Translations under genes and position numbers: made by a program
Shown: piece by piece, positions 21,131-31,811 of the stretch
Layout of the letters: each line of letters opens with the position of its first letter
How positions within the stretch are numbered: the first letter of the stretch is position 1
Notes under the pieces: model-generated
What the model saw: the letters and a program-made list of their open reading frames with translations, nothing else
Databases searched by the model: none
Told to the model about the DNA's origin: nothing
Source: Boswellia sacra
Taxonomy: Eukaryota > Streptophyta > Magnoliopsida > Sapindales > Burseraceae
Direction: 5' to 3'
Length of the DNA stretch: 64,000 nucleotides
Assembly (NCBI GenBank): GCA_013180625.2
Contig: SNVD02010585.1
Coordinates: 124,001 to 188,000, forward strand

Positions 21131-23048
21131 TTGTTTCTGCAATATAACCTGCCTCTAATAGTACCACATTTAACTCCTCTAAATTCTTATAGATATCAAC
21201 TGATAGATGATGGGATCGATCTCCAGCCACAAAGATATGGACAGAGCCATCAACCTCAACTTGGCTCCAACCAGGTTCTTTTACTAATCGTTTATCATTC
21301 ATCAAGCATCTTGTTGTGGTTGCCTCCTTCCACTTGCCCACGGATGTATACAAATTAGCCATCAAAATATAATTGCCAGAACTTCCAGGGTTTAAAGTTA
21401 GCAACTTTCTAGCTGCAAATTCCCCTAGCTCAAAGTTGCCATGCTTCCTGCATGCACTAAGCAATGGAGCCCAAACTCGAGCTTGTACATGGGAAGGCAT
21501 CTCTTGAATGGTGTCCAAAGCCAATTCAAAATGACCAGCTCTACCAAGAAGATCTACCATGCATACGTAATGTTCAATGCTGGGTTCTATTCCAAAATCA
21601 TTCTGCATGCTTTTGAAATACATCAATCCTTTTTCAACTGCTCCTGAATGGTTGCAAGCCAATAATATGCTAGTGTAAACTGCAGCATCTGGCTTTATAC
21701 CTTCTTCATGTTGCATTTTATGGAAAAGACTAAAAGCCTCATATCCCATCCCATGAATGGCATAACCATATATCATGGCACACCAAACAGCCAAGTCCTT
21801 ATCTGCCACCCTCTCAAACACTTCTTTTGCCTTGTTTATGCTCCCACATTTGGAGAACATGTGTATCAAAGAGGTCTGAATCTGCCGATCAGACTCTAAT
21901 CCATATAGCAAAATGTAATCTTCAATCTCTTTCCCCGTGCACATTGATCCCAAATCAGCACAAGCTGAAAGTACAGTAGCCAGGGTTGCTTCATTGGGTC
22001 TAACAGATGTCCTCAACAATCTTTTAAAGAGATCCAGTGCCTCAGTAGGATAGCCCAACTGACTATATCCACTAATCATGGATGTCCACAAGAATACATT
22101 TTTGTCATTTACCAAATCAAATACTTGTCTAGCAGAATCAAGATCATCACATCTCGTATACATTCTAATAAGCAAATTGTCAATGGGATCTTGATGATCA
22201 CAACCACTTTTCAGTAGAAGAGAATGTACGGATGAAGCTAACATCAAATTCCCTACTTGAGCACAAGCCGAAATGAGGTCTACAAACGCTAGTAAATCCA
22301 GAGTGATACTAATTTGCCTCATTTGATTGAACAAAACAACTGCTTCGCCGCCATTCCCAACATTCACGTAACCACCAATAAGTATAGTCCATGAAACGAT
22401 GGAAGTTTGAGCCATTTCATTGAGGATTGAACGAGCTTCATTAAGTCGAACAAATTTGATATACATATTCATAACTGAATTAGATAGAGGTATCTCATTA
22501 TTTAGGAGTCCAAGTTTGAATAAGCAACAGTGTACGGATAACCCTTGTGGAAAATTACAAGCGGGCACAAGGTTCACAAACGTGGAAGCAGTGAGTTCGA
22601 AACCAAGAAGCCACATTTGTTTCAAAAGTAAAATGGCTTGGTCGACTAAAGAGGTGCGACAGTAAGCAGATATGACAGAATTCCAAGAAACAACACCTCT
22701 TGAGCACATGGGCATTTCGTCGAACACTTTGGTGGAGGAATGGAAATCAGAGCATTTAGAGTACATATGAATGAGGGAAGATTGGACAAAGACGTCGTGG
22801 TGAAATCCCAATTTGAGGACATGGGAATGGAGGAGTGCGCCGTAGAATAAAGAGGGAATGTGAGCACATGCTTTGAAGAGCAAAGGGAAAGTGAAGTTGT
22901 TGGGGTGAAGTCCAGCTCGTAAGATTGAAGCGTATGTGTTGAGAGTTTGTGCATAAAAACCATTGTTGGTAGAGTTACGGATCATCAGATTCCACAGGTA
23001 CAAGGATTTGTACCATTTAAGTGATGGAATTGGAGGATGGTACTGCAT
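21081..23048 (-). CDS. Pentatricopeptide repeat protein, PLS class with E/E+ end
   Basis: This is an intronless ORF of 655 codons, typical of plant PPR genes. Tandem PPR motifs fill residues about 15-590, for example VVSWNSVISAYCR, SLIHMYSKCG and VFLWTSMISGYSQLGYPTEALDLF. From about residue 590, EPGWSQVEV, VHIFVAGDRSHHLS and VVLLEAGYIAETS form the E/E+ region. PLS-class PPR proteins bind organellar RNA, mostly for C-to-U editing in mitochondria or plastids; the target and organelle cannot be told from sequence. No clear targeting peptide is seen at MQYHPPIPSLKWYK, so the start may be elsewhere or import atypical. The protein ends in a short out-of-frame tail, MSWLGKRRGGIEGLL, followed by a ruined DYW domain. 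E+-type proteins can work with a DYW domain supplied in trans, so loss of function is not certain. It lies 515 bases from the 3' end of the GH27 gene, same strand. Confidence 0.88.
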   Translation of the reverse strand: MQYHPPIPSLKWYKSLYLWNLMIRNSTNNGFYAQTLNTYASILRAGLHPNNFTFPLLFKACAHIPSLFYGALLHSHVLKLGFHHDVFVQSSLIHMYSKCSDFHSSTKVFDEMPMCSRGVVSWNSVISAYCRTSLVDQAILLLKQMWLLGFELTASTFVNLVPACNFPQGLSVHCCLFKLGLLNNEIPLSNSVMNMYIKFVRLNEARSILNEMAQTSIVSWTILIGGYVNVGNGGEAVVLFNQMRQISITLDLLAFVDLISACAQVGNLMLASSVHSLLLKSGCDHQDPIDNLLIRMYTRCDDLDSARQVFDLVNDKNVFLWTSMISGYSQLGYPTEALDLFKRLLRTSVRPNEATLATVLSACADLGSMCTGKEIEDYILLYGLESDRQIQTSLIHMFSKCGSINKAKEVFERVADKDLAVWCAMIYGYAIHGMGYEAFSLFHKMQHEEGIKPDAAVYTSILLACNHSGAVEKGLMYFKSMQNDFGIEPSIEHYVCMVDLLGRAGHFELALDTIQEMPSHVQARVWAPLLSACRKHGNFELGEFAARKLLTLNPGSSGNYILMANLYTSVGKWKEATTTRCLMNDKRLVKEPGWSQVEVDGSVHIFVAGDRSHHLSVDIYKNLEELNVVLLEAGYIAETSMSWLGKRRGGIEGLL

Positions 23049-23562
23049 TTAATCTCACTCAAATCCTTCAGTCGAGGATTTCTCAACAAAATCTCGTAAC
23101 TGCTCCTGCAGGGGATGCCGTTGGATTCGGCGGCTTCACGGAATTGGGTGTGGGCATGTATATATATGTATATAGAGAGAGAGGGAGACGGATGTTTTAA
23201 CCAATTTCTAATAGTTAATTGTTCTTATAAAATTTAATGTTAGTGGTTGACAGTTAACGAGTTTGAAAGCCCATGTATTATATGCTTGATATCATTAATT
23301 CATCGATTATCTTAATTATTAAATTTTTAATTATTAAATTTTATAAATTAATAATTAAAAATTTATATCGAATTTTATATAAAAAAATTTAAGTTAAAAG
23401 TAACCCTTTAAAAAATGATAGCTTATATAAAAATAACTCTCGTAAATACACAAAAAAGCTAAGAAATTAAAATTAAAAGAAATGAATAATTAATTTTGTC
23501 TTGTGAATTAAGAGAATAATTTTATTAATAGGCTGGCTAGCTAGGACTTGTAATCGTCACTG

Positions 23563-26500
23563 TCACTGGTGTGGGGTAAGCACGTACATCTTACAGGCAT
23601 GGGATTGTAGATTAGCTGATATTTGGCCCTTGATCGAGCATTGAGTTGAATGCTGCAATCGACAAAACAAAATGAAACTTAAAAGCCTAGTAAGATAATA
23701 AGATGGATGAAAATGAATTAAATTGATTAATAATATTCACCTCCCATAAGTCTCTAGCAGTGACCACAGTTGAGCTATTGAGGCCAATGTCAGACCACTT
23801 TGCAGTAACTGTAGCGTTTGAAGACCCTCTGTTCCATAGTACTACTGCTGTTCTCTTCTCACTCAAACCACCTGCCCATACCTACATACATTTTTTTCTC
23901 TCTTTTTGGAATCAATGTACTACAAAGTAAATTGAAGCAGTGAACGGCAACCTTTTTTTCCAATTGGAAAACCATAGAAAATTATACTAACCTCGAGATC
24001 ACCATCCTTCTTAACCTTTTTCCCTTGAACTCCAAGTTTATCTGATCATTTATTAGAATATTTAATTAATATTTATATAAGCAATCAATTAAAAAGCTTA
24101 ATTAATTTGTTAGTTAATAACATATACATATACCTTGATTCACTGCAATGACTTCTTTGTTCCTGAGTATTTCATAAGTTTGATTGTCCATCGCTCGAAT
24201 ATCGCACCCAATGAGCAAAGGAGCCTGCAGTTCAGACATTCAATGTTATATCGTATATCATATTTATAGTTAATTAATTAAAGATTAATATTATTAAAAA
24301 AACATATATTTGATATGATACCTTAACTAAAGCCCAAATGCTGAAATGTGCACGATACTCTTCAATTGTCATGTTTCCATTTCCAACTTCAAGCATGTCA
24401 GGATCTGAGGATCACTCGAACAAAATTGAAATTTCAATTTCCAATACATTAAGAGGTAAGTTTATTAATGGATGAAGTGAGAGTGAGTACCATTCCAGCC
24501 TCCAGGTGCAGCATAAGATGCCCATTTGTCATTTTCATCCGCACGAGATGTCATGCTGCCGCAGTTTCAGAGTATTAATTAATTAATTAGTTATCTATTT
24601 AATTGATTGAATAATCTGATGCGATGCAATTGCAATTAAAATTAAATTAATCCTAGTTTTATTATATGATAATAAATATCAAATAAATAATTATGTATAT
24701 ATGTTTTTTTTTTTTTACCTCTCCCAATTGTCACTAATGTCTCCCGTTGTCCTCCAGCTATTTCCAACTTTTTGAGCCCAAGTTGCGGGATCTTCTTGGC
24801 CCCTAATATCAAATTAAGTTAAAAGTGTTATTAATTAATCACATGCATTGCAATGAATTGAAATAAATTCATTACTGCACTATTAATTAAAAAATATGTG
24901 TTAGTCATACATACCATTCACATAGAGAAAAGAATATAGATCTCCCAGAATTGAGCAATGCTTTACTCATAATTGGATACCTGCATTAACGCACGTAAAA
25001 TAAATAAATAAATAAATATATTGTTGTTTCTTAATTAAATCCTTAATTATAAAATTAATTAGTATTAAAGCATAAGCATACCTTTCCTTGGGACTCGTAC
25101 CCAGATTTTCGCAATTATCATATTTCAAGTAGTCAATTCCCTGCGAGCCGGAGCCACATGTGACTATTATTAGATTGTATTATATTTGAGTGCAAACATA
25201 CAATTAAATATACAAATGCATGTACTGTAAATACATAAATCAACCTAGCTAGCTAATTCAATAAGCGTCATACCCAGGAAGCAAAGGTATTTGCATCTTT
25301 TTCCTCAAAGCCTAATGATCCAGGCATTGTTTTGCTGCACGTTTGAGTCCTAATTCATATATTTCCCAGTCAACACATGATCACATATTATAATTTAATA
25401 GCAAAACAACTGCTGCTGCAATACAGCATCATCATCATCATCATCATATACACATAATTAAATTAAGTTTTGTATACATATATACCCAGCATCAGAGTAA
25501 ATTCCAAGTTTTAGCCCTTTTCCATGCACATAATCTGCTAATGCCTTTATTCCTGATGGAAATGTGGTGGCTTTTGGAACCAGATTTCCCTACACGCACC
25601 CAATTACCAATACAATTACTTAATTAACATTTGGTAATAGAGACAATTAAATTAATCATCATAATATAGATTACAGTACTGTGTACCTGACAGTCTCGAT
25701 TAAGTTCGGCCCAGCAATCATCTAAGAGAGAGATATGGGAGACAAAGGATTAAATTATGTAATATTAATATATTGTATTGAACAGAAAAATTAACCCACG
25801 TACGGTACGTACCTAGGTTTATGTATTCGTATCCCACCGCAGCAAGTCCCGATGACACCATTGCATCGGCTGTCATGCAATGTTATTTTCCACAGAATAT
25901 AATTAAATTAATTTTCACCACTAATATTTCTATATTTATAAACTCATCAATTGTTAATTAACATGATTGTATACCTACCTGTTTCCCTGATTAGTTTTTC
26001 TTCGATGTTACATTGGAAATGATTCCAGCTATTCCATCTAAACAAAAATATGCATGTCCACATTACCAACATAAAAAATAAAAATCGAAAAGTGATACGG
26101 AAAAACTATATATTTAGATCGATAATTAAACAATGCACTTTTAACTTGAATTCAATTAATGAATATCATAATAATTAAGGGCCTGTAAAGTACAAATTAG
26201 TTTTTATCTCAATTAATTAAGCCTACTTCGGAGGCACTTTTGATTAACAATGAACAAGGTTTCTCAATAGCACAGCGTCATGAGCTAAACAAAAATAATA
26301 ATAATAATAATAATAAAAAGGAAATCTAAATCAAGCGTTGCCTATTTAATTAATTATAGGAAAGCAAAATGGAAATGAATATGAATCAGTGGTATAGTAA
26401 GAAGAATTATTGCATGTATTATTTTAATTGTTACTCAACATAAATAAATAAATAAAATTGAAATATAAATAATTAGTGCTATTATTTAAATATCAATTAA

Positions 26501-27611
26501 TTAATTAAGTACTGTTAGTATTGAACATATTTATATTTATAGAAGTTGGAATTCCCTGACTTCTGTGAATAATTAATATATAATTAGTTAGTTAGTGGAG
26601 TTGTTGTTTTGAGTCTTATAATTAATTGACCGTATGTATGTATGTATCTTAAAGACAAAGTAATTGATTTGAATGATTGATTGCACGCGATGATGTTTTT
26701 CATTGCTTCAAGAATGGGCTAAGCATGCAGCTTATGATGATCATCCATCTCCAGGACGTACACATGCTCCTTAGCTCCTATATATAATTGTATATAACAA
26801 TACCTAGGTAATTAATAATTAAAAGATAGATCAATCCATTCATATACTAGAACTCAATTTTGAATAATATTTAATTAATCGATCATCTTATAAAAGAATT
26901 TATTTATATAAATACGAAGAATTCCTAGCTAGATGAAAGCCAATTAATATTTGACGGTTTAGAGAATCATGCTAGTAAGATCCCGTAGAGAATAACCTAA
27001 CTTTCTTCTTGACTCGCTTATACAAAGGCATATATGTTAATTAATTATGGATTAGTTCAACTAATTATATATTTATGCACTCCAGCTAGCATTTAGTATT
27101 TCTACTTTGAGCTAATTAATTACTGGCATTATGTTAACATCCAATACTCACCAAGCATTCTTAGTAAATAATTAGATTTAATCAATGACGTTGGACATGT
27201 ATGATCATCAAAGTCTTTCATAATTAAACTAATGAGTTGAGTTGATCGGCAGATATATATACGTACCTAAACTAATATACATAAAAGTTAAGATATACAT
27301 ATGATCTGTGATCGTTATATATAATATAGATTAAATTAAGGAGAAGGAGAGAAGGGAATGATAATAATATATATATTAATTAATTACCCCATAGGTGGCG
27401 TTCGACCAAGTCCATTGTCCAAGAGAGTCCTCCGAATCTGCTCCTTTGAATTGGATATGGAACCCATGGCCATGATCATCATCTTGCTGTTCTTCATCTG
27501 GCCGTGGCGGCGGCTGGTACTGGCACCGCACTTCCCTGCATTTAAGATGAGAAGAAAGCAGAAGCCTACCCCCACCAACAATATTAAACTTCCCCAATTC
27601 GAAGAAGCCAT
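23563..27611 (-). CDS. Alpha-galactosidase, glycoside hydrolase family 27
   Basis: This enzyme removes terminal alpha-1,6-galactose from raffinose-type sugars, galactomannan or glycolipids. Fifteen exons join in phase to 427 codons: 27388-27611, 25979-26037, 25813-25869, 25687-25721, 25486-25589, 25274-25349, 25082-25140, 24915-24980, 24719-24802, 24491-24555, 24322-24404, 24134-24224, 23992-24041, 23741-23881 and 23563-23652. Residues 1-30 are a signal peptide (hydrophobic core [14 protein letters not shown]), so secretion or vacuolar delivery is likely. Signatures are [41 protein letters not shown] and YLKYDNC, with the nucleophile Asp about residue 193. SWRTTGDI carries the acid/base Asp, about residue 248. 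The C-terminal beta domain has [19 protein letters not shown] and ends [10 protein letters not shown]. All key residues are present. A degenerate paralogue lies 3.7 kb to the left. Intron 1 (26038-27387) is 1.35 kb. Confidence 0.93.
25427..25446. repeat. ATC trinucleotide microsatellite
   Basis: A perfect run of CAT/ATC repeats lies in the intron between exons 6 and 5 of the GH27 gene. It is a possible length marker. Confidence 0.8.
26291..26317. repeat. AAT trinucleotide microsatellite
   Basis: A run of AAT repeats lies in intron 1 of the GH27 gene. Confidence 0.8.
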
Positions 27612-28989
27612 ATATATTTAGTAATTTATGAATATAAATGGATCAAATGAGGCAGTAGAATTGGGGAAAATATATAGATAAAGAAACAATAAGAAGACAG
27701 GTAAAATTATTGTTATATATGTATTTCTCGCAGATGAACACAAATTAGCCAATGTACGTATATAAATGTATAGATTACAGCTAGGTCAAGTACTAGCTAG
27801 GTAGAAGAAGATAATAGAGAGATTAGATGGGAGTTGTGATGAGGAAGCTATAGCTAGGTAGCTGGAAAGGGTATGAAGTTATTTATAGATATATATGTGG
27901 ATGAGTCCATCGAGCATTTGAAGCTTTTACGTAATATCGTTCAAGATACAATATGATACACGTGAGATACTATTGTCGTTTCGTTTAATTTGCCTGGGCA
28001 GGCAGACTGGCAGCTCATCTATTTTGATTTTGCATGGCATCAGATCCTTCATTTTTCTAATTAATTGATTTCTCTCTAAGTATCGAGGCATTATTATACT
28101 ATATTATTATATTATATCATTCATGATTGTAAAAATTATAAAATCATTACATATCTATAGTTCCCTTGGTTTGATCCATTCCTAATTCACACTGACGTGT
28201 TTGTCACATTCGCATGTTTATACATGTGCTGCCTGGGCAGGAATGAATACCTACAAATAATTATAAGACAAAGTTAGCAACTTAATTTAATTTCAATGTC
28301 GACGTATGAAGGAGTCTTTTCTTTTCTGGTGTCAAACCAATTGATCATCGTATATTATATTCACATGCACTTGACTTGAATGCAGCATACAGCAGCTTGG
28401 AAATTAATTAAGGATCGATATATAAGTTAATATGTTATGGCTGTATAATGATCGAAATAAAAGAATCCAAAAACTTAAAAGGTAATAATAGTTTATAACA
28501 ATGGAAACACCATCCAGCTAGCTAGCCTAATATATATCATATATATATTTAAATACACGGACGGTCATATGCAACAAAATATATATCACACATGAAATTA
28601 TATAATTCTTAAAATGAACATTAATGCATTCGTCATATAGAAGAGCAAATAAATTGAGTTAAGCGTCCTTCTACCCCGAAAACTGGTACTCATACAAGTG
28701 AATTTTATCACAAGCTCTAAAGCCATTCAAGCATGAGGGAGATTTCAAGAAGTTAGGCGAGAGTATCTGTGCGGGGAAGATTTTGGTGGTTTTTGGCAAT
28801 TGAGTGTTAATCCTCAAACCACCTATACTAATTTGTTAATGAAATTATTCTTTTATCTTCACCTGTAAACGTAAATGTAGGCTAAAAGCCTAATCACATG
28901 TATAACATATTATGTGTTTTGTTTAATCCTCTCTTTTTTTTTTCCTATTAACTTCACTATTTTATATCCTCCTAAATTGCGCCTGTAAC
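27612..28989. other. Promoter region of the GH27 gene
   Basis: No coding sequence was recognised. The stretch is present in the intact copy and missing between the matching points of the pseudogene copy. It therefore contains the promoter and start region that the pseudogene lost, or else it is a later insertion here. It is AT-rich with many TATATA tracts and several GCTAGC and TAGCTAGG motifs. Confidence 0.4.
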
Positions 28990-29660
28990 AGCATAATTCA
29001 TTTTCATTTCTTATATTCAAATTAGTTATAAAGATGAGCATGCTAGGCAAAAGAATAATATTTAACAAGAAGACAAGTTTATTCATATTGGTTCAGAGTT
29101 GTATATATGTTCAATTTGTAGCGAAGCATTATATACATCCACCAGCATATGGCACCTATCTCAGTTTCTTGTCCTCGTTAAAGACTATTTGTTTATCTAT
29201 TTTGATTTTTTGTTTTTAAAATTAAAAAAATGATTAATTTTAAATTTATTTAAATTTTAAAAATGATAAATAGTTGATATTCATTTAAAGTGTATTGATA
29301 AATATGCGTCTTTAGAAAAACTACTTTAAAAATAACAACAAAAACACTCTTGGATATCATTTTTAGAGAGTCCTCATCCTGGCCTTAAATTAGCCGTTCA
29401 CCCATTCCACTTTTTAGAAGCTTTTATTATTTGATTCATCATCATCTGTTTACCTTTATTTCAAAGCCATTGAGCAGAGAGTCACCGTCACCTTTTAATT
29501 TCCTAGCTTTAATGGCATAATTAATTTATTTATTGATAAGAAATTAAATTGTACTGCCATATGGGTGGGGTGGGGGTAGGGGCAGCAGTCATTTTTTAAT
29601 ATTAGTGGAGGCATAATTCCTCAAACATTGACGATATGTGATAGCCTGCAGTAGGAAGGT
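28990..29660. repeat. Duplicated 5' flank of the GH27 block, right copy
   Basis: It is collinear with 19850-20400 (see that entry for shared blocks). A G-rich patch at about 29561-29583 (GGGTGGGGTGGGGGTAGGGG) is private to this copy; the left copy has CATGGCCGTGGCAGTC there. Confidence 0.75.
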
Positions 29661-30230
29661 GCATTCTTAATTACAACTACAAGTTCTCTTTGGAGGACAT
29701 ATTTTGATACAGAAATTTCTAAAATATATTAAAAAATTTCATAAACAAACACCACCTAACATTACTTGATTTATTTAAATTAAAACCAATGCTAAAGTTC
29801 ATATATACCATTGCTGCATGAACGCAGCTGAAGATTACAGAGTTCCATGGTTTGGACTTTCCCTAGCCTACGTTCACATATCAATTCACTATAAAATGAT
29901 TTCACCAAGTATGAAATATGTTTACAATCAACTATAGGACTCAAAATTAACTTCCTCTAACATTTGCCTAACGAAAGAAACAAGTTTTCATTGAAAAAAA
30001 AAAAAAATCTCATACCCCAATAGAATTTCACTTTCTAGTGTTTTCCTCACGTTTAATTTATTACAATGATTTGGGACATAATAGTTTTAAGATACATAAA
30101 AATGTTCTCACAAACTAAGTAAATTAACACAGAACAACAAACAACTACATCATATATAAGTGATTCATGTAATCAATATACAGAAGATGTTCCAGATTTC
30201 ACTTCACAAGACTTTAATATTATTTTACTA
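29661..30230. other. Intergenic stretch
   Basis: No gene was recognised. The stretch is AT-rich, with a run of about 12 A near 29995. Confidence 0.3.
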
Positions 30231-30239
30231 TATTGTATT

Positions 30240-30903
30240 AAATATTGTAATATATGTGTTTGATGCTAATTTAGTATAGTATTATAATTAATATAAAGTA
30301 CAATCATTAGATGCATCAATATTGTATTAAATTATGTAGAGCTAATCCATGACATTAGCATTATATTGTATAGCACTAATAAAAAATATCAAAATTATCC
30401 CTATAAAATTCTATATATCCAACAATACCCTTTAATTTTTAAAATTTTAAAAATAAATAAAGATATATTTAATAGATAAATTATAAAATAAAATTTATTT
30501 TCTAAAAATAAAGAAGGGATATAGGGAGTCACCACTCCCATTGGGTGACACTCGAGGTCCACTGCCCTCTTAGGACCAATTGGCACCTAGCATGCCACCA
30601 TAAACTCAAATTGTCCAATAGATTCAGAGGGGCATTGGACCCCAAGTAAGTTTTTCAACAATTAGCAACTATTCTATAAATTACTAAATAACCAATTTTA
30701 TAAATAAACTAAAAATATATTTATACTTTGTATATCTTTTTTGAAAAAAATGCTTACTTTTTTGTACAAATTAATAAGATATATGAGTATACCAAACACT
30801 ATATAATTTTGACATAATATTATTTTTAGTACTATATAATGCAATACTATATAATACAATATTATACTATAATATACAATATAATATACCAAACATGTCC
30901 TAA
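30240..30903. mobile_element. Possible AT-rich terminal-inverted-repeat element
   Basis: The left end (about 30240-30300: ATGTGTTTGATGCTAATTT, then AGTATAGTATTATAA) and the right end read in reverse (from about 30903: ACATGTTTGGTATATTATA, then TATAGTATAATATTGTA) are similar over some 50 bases. Both have a TGTTTG-type start, typical of small plant DNA elements. The low-complexity TA content makes chance similarity likely, the boundaries are uncertain and no target duplication was fixed. Confidence 0.3.
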
Positions 30904-31000
30904 AGGACCAATAATTAAAGTGGGGATACGTTCTCAGTGTGTGTGTGTCTATATATATATTACATATATGATGATCTTCGAGTTGCGCATGTGACACTGC

Positions 31001-31008
31001 ATGCTGAG
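31001..31008. repeat. Left 8-bp target-site duplication of the hAT element
   Basis: ATGCTGAG here matches ATACTGAG at 31804-31811, with one mismatch. Eight-base duplications are the hallmark of hAT transposition. Confidence 0.8.
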
Positions 31009-31803
31009 TAGGGGTGGGAATACGGGTAGACGGGTCGTGTTCGTGTCGTGTCAAGCTATGACACGACGAAATTAAACTTAATCAAACCCAAACACGACCC
31101 ATTTAATATTCGTGTCAAAAACACCAACCCAAACACGACACGATTATTAAACAGGTAACACGACCCGACACGCGAACACGAATAGTAAACATGTCATTTT
31201 CGGGTTTGACACGAATATAACCCGTTTAACACGATTATAACACGTTTAAATGTTTTGACATGATTAAAACACGTTTATACAACTTTGACACATTTAAATA
31301 TTTTGACATGATTATGACACGAATATATACTGTAGCACACTGTTTGACACTGTGGCGCACTATTTTTCACTGTAGCTTCACTGTTTTTACTGCTTTTAGA
31401 CACGTTTAAAATTTAAATTAATTTTTTATTTGTATTTGTAATTTTATATATTTAAAATTTAATCGTGTCAAATTAATAATTCGTGTTACACAGGTCATTA
31501 AACGGGTTCATGTAATTATACGGATTCGTGTTATTATATGAGTTCGTGTCATTATATGGGTTTGTATCGTTATACAGGTTTGTGTCATTATACGAGTTCG
31601 TGTTATTAAATGGATTCGTGTCATTAAACGGGTTCGTGTTACCCGTGGGTTCATCCCTCAACCCAAACACGACCCAATTATTAAACGGGTTGAAAATTTC
31701 AACCCAAACACGACCCAAACACGATTAAGACAAACTCAAACCTACTAATTCGCATGTCGTGTCGTGTCGTGTTCACGGATCGTGTCAAAAATTCCCACCC
31801 CTA
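31009..31803. mobile_element. Non-autonomous hAT-type transposon
   Basis: This is a 795-bp element with perfect 13-bp terminal inverted repeats: TAGGGGTGGGAAT at the left and its complement at 31791-31803. It is flanked by 8-bp target duplications at 31001-31008 and 31804-31811. It encodes no transposase. Subterminal regions are packed with GACACGA, GTCGTGTCGTG and AACACGACCC motifs in both orientations, as expected of binding sites for a transposase supplied in trans. An 18-bp minisatellite occupies 31505-31648. Boundaries are firm because the ends, the flanking duplication and the superfamily rule agree. Confidence 0.88.
31505..31648. repeat. 18-bp minisatellite inside the hAT element
   Basis: There are eight units of 18 bases on a GGTTCGTGTCATTATACG-like consensus, mostly differing at a few positions. 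Because 18 is divisible by three, both strands show repetitive open frames (NPFNDT/NSYNDT-type on the minus strand). These are not credible proteins. Confidence 0.85.
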
Positions 31804-31811
31804 ATACTGAG

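Noticed and set aside
27358..27621. Plus-strand open frame of 87 codons
   Set aside because: It is the shadow of exon 1 of the alpha-galactosidase on the minus strand, which has signal peptide, catalytic-domain start and matching splice sites.
31505..31648. Regularly repeated short units that could suggest a CRISPR-like array
   Set aside because: Units are directly adjacent with no spacers, they lie in a plant transposon, and they vary between copies.
31473..31728. Open frames on both strands encoding repetitive peptides (NPFNDTNSYNDT type and its complement)
   Set aside because: They are by-products of the 18-bp minisatellite inside the hAT element; no start context, no family, and both strands are open for the same reason.
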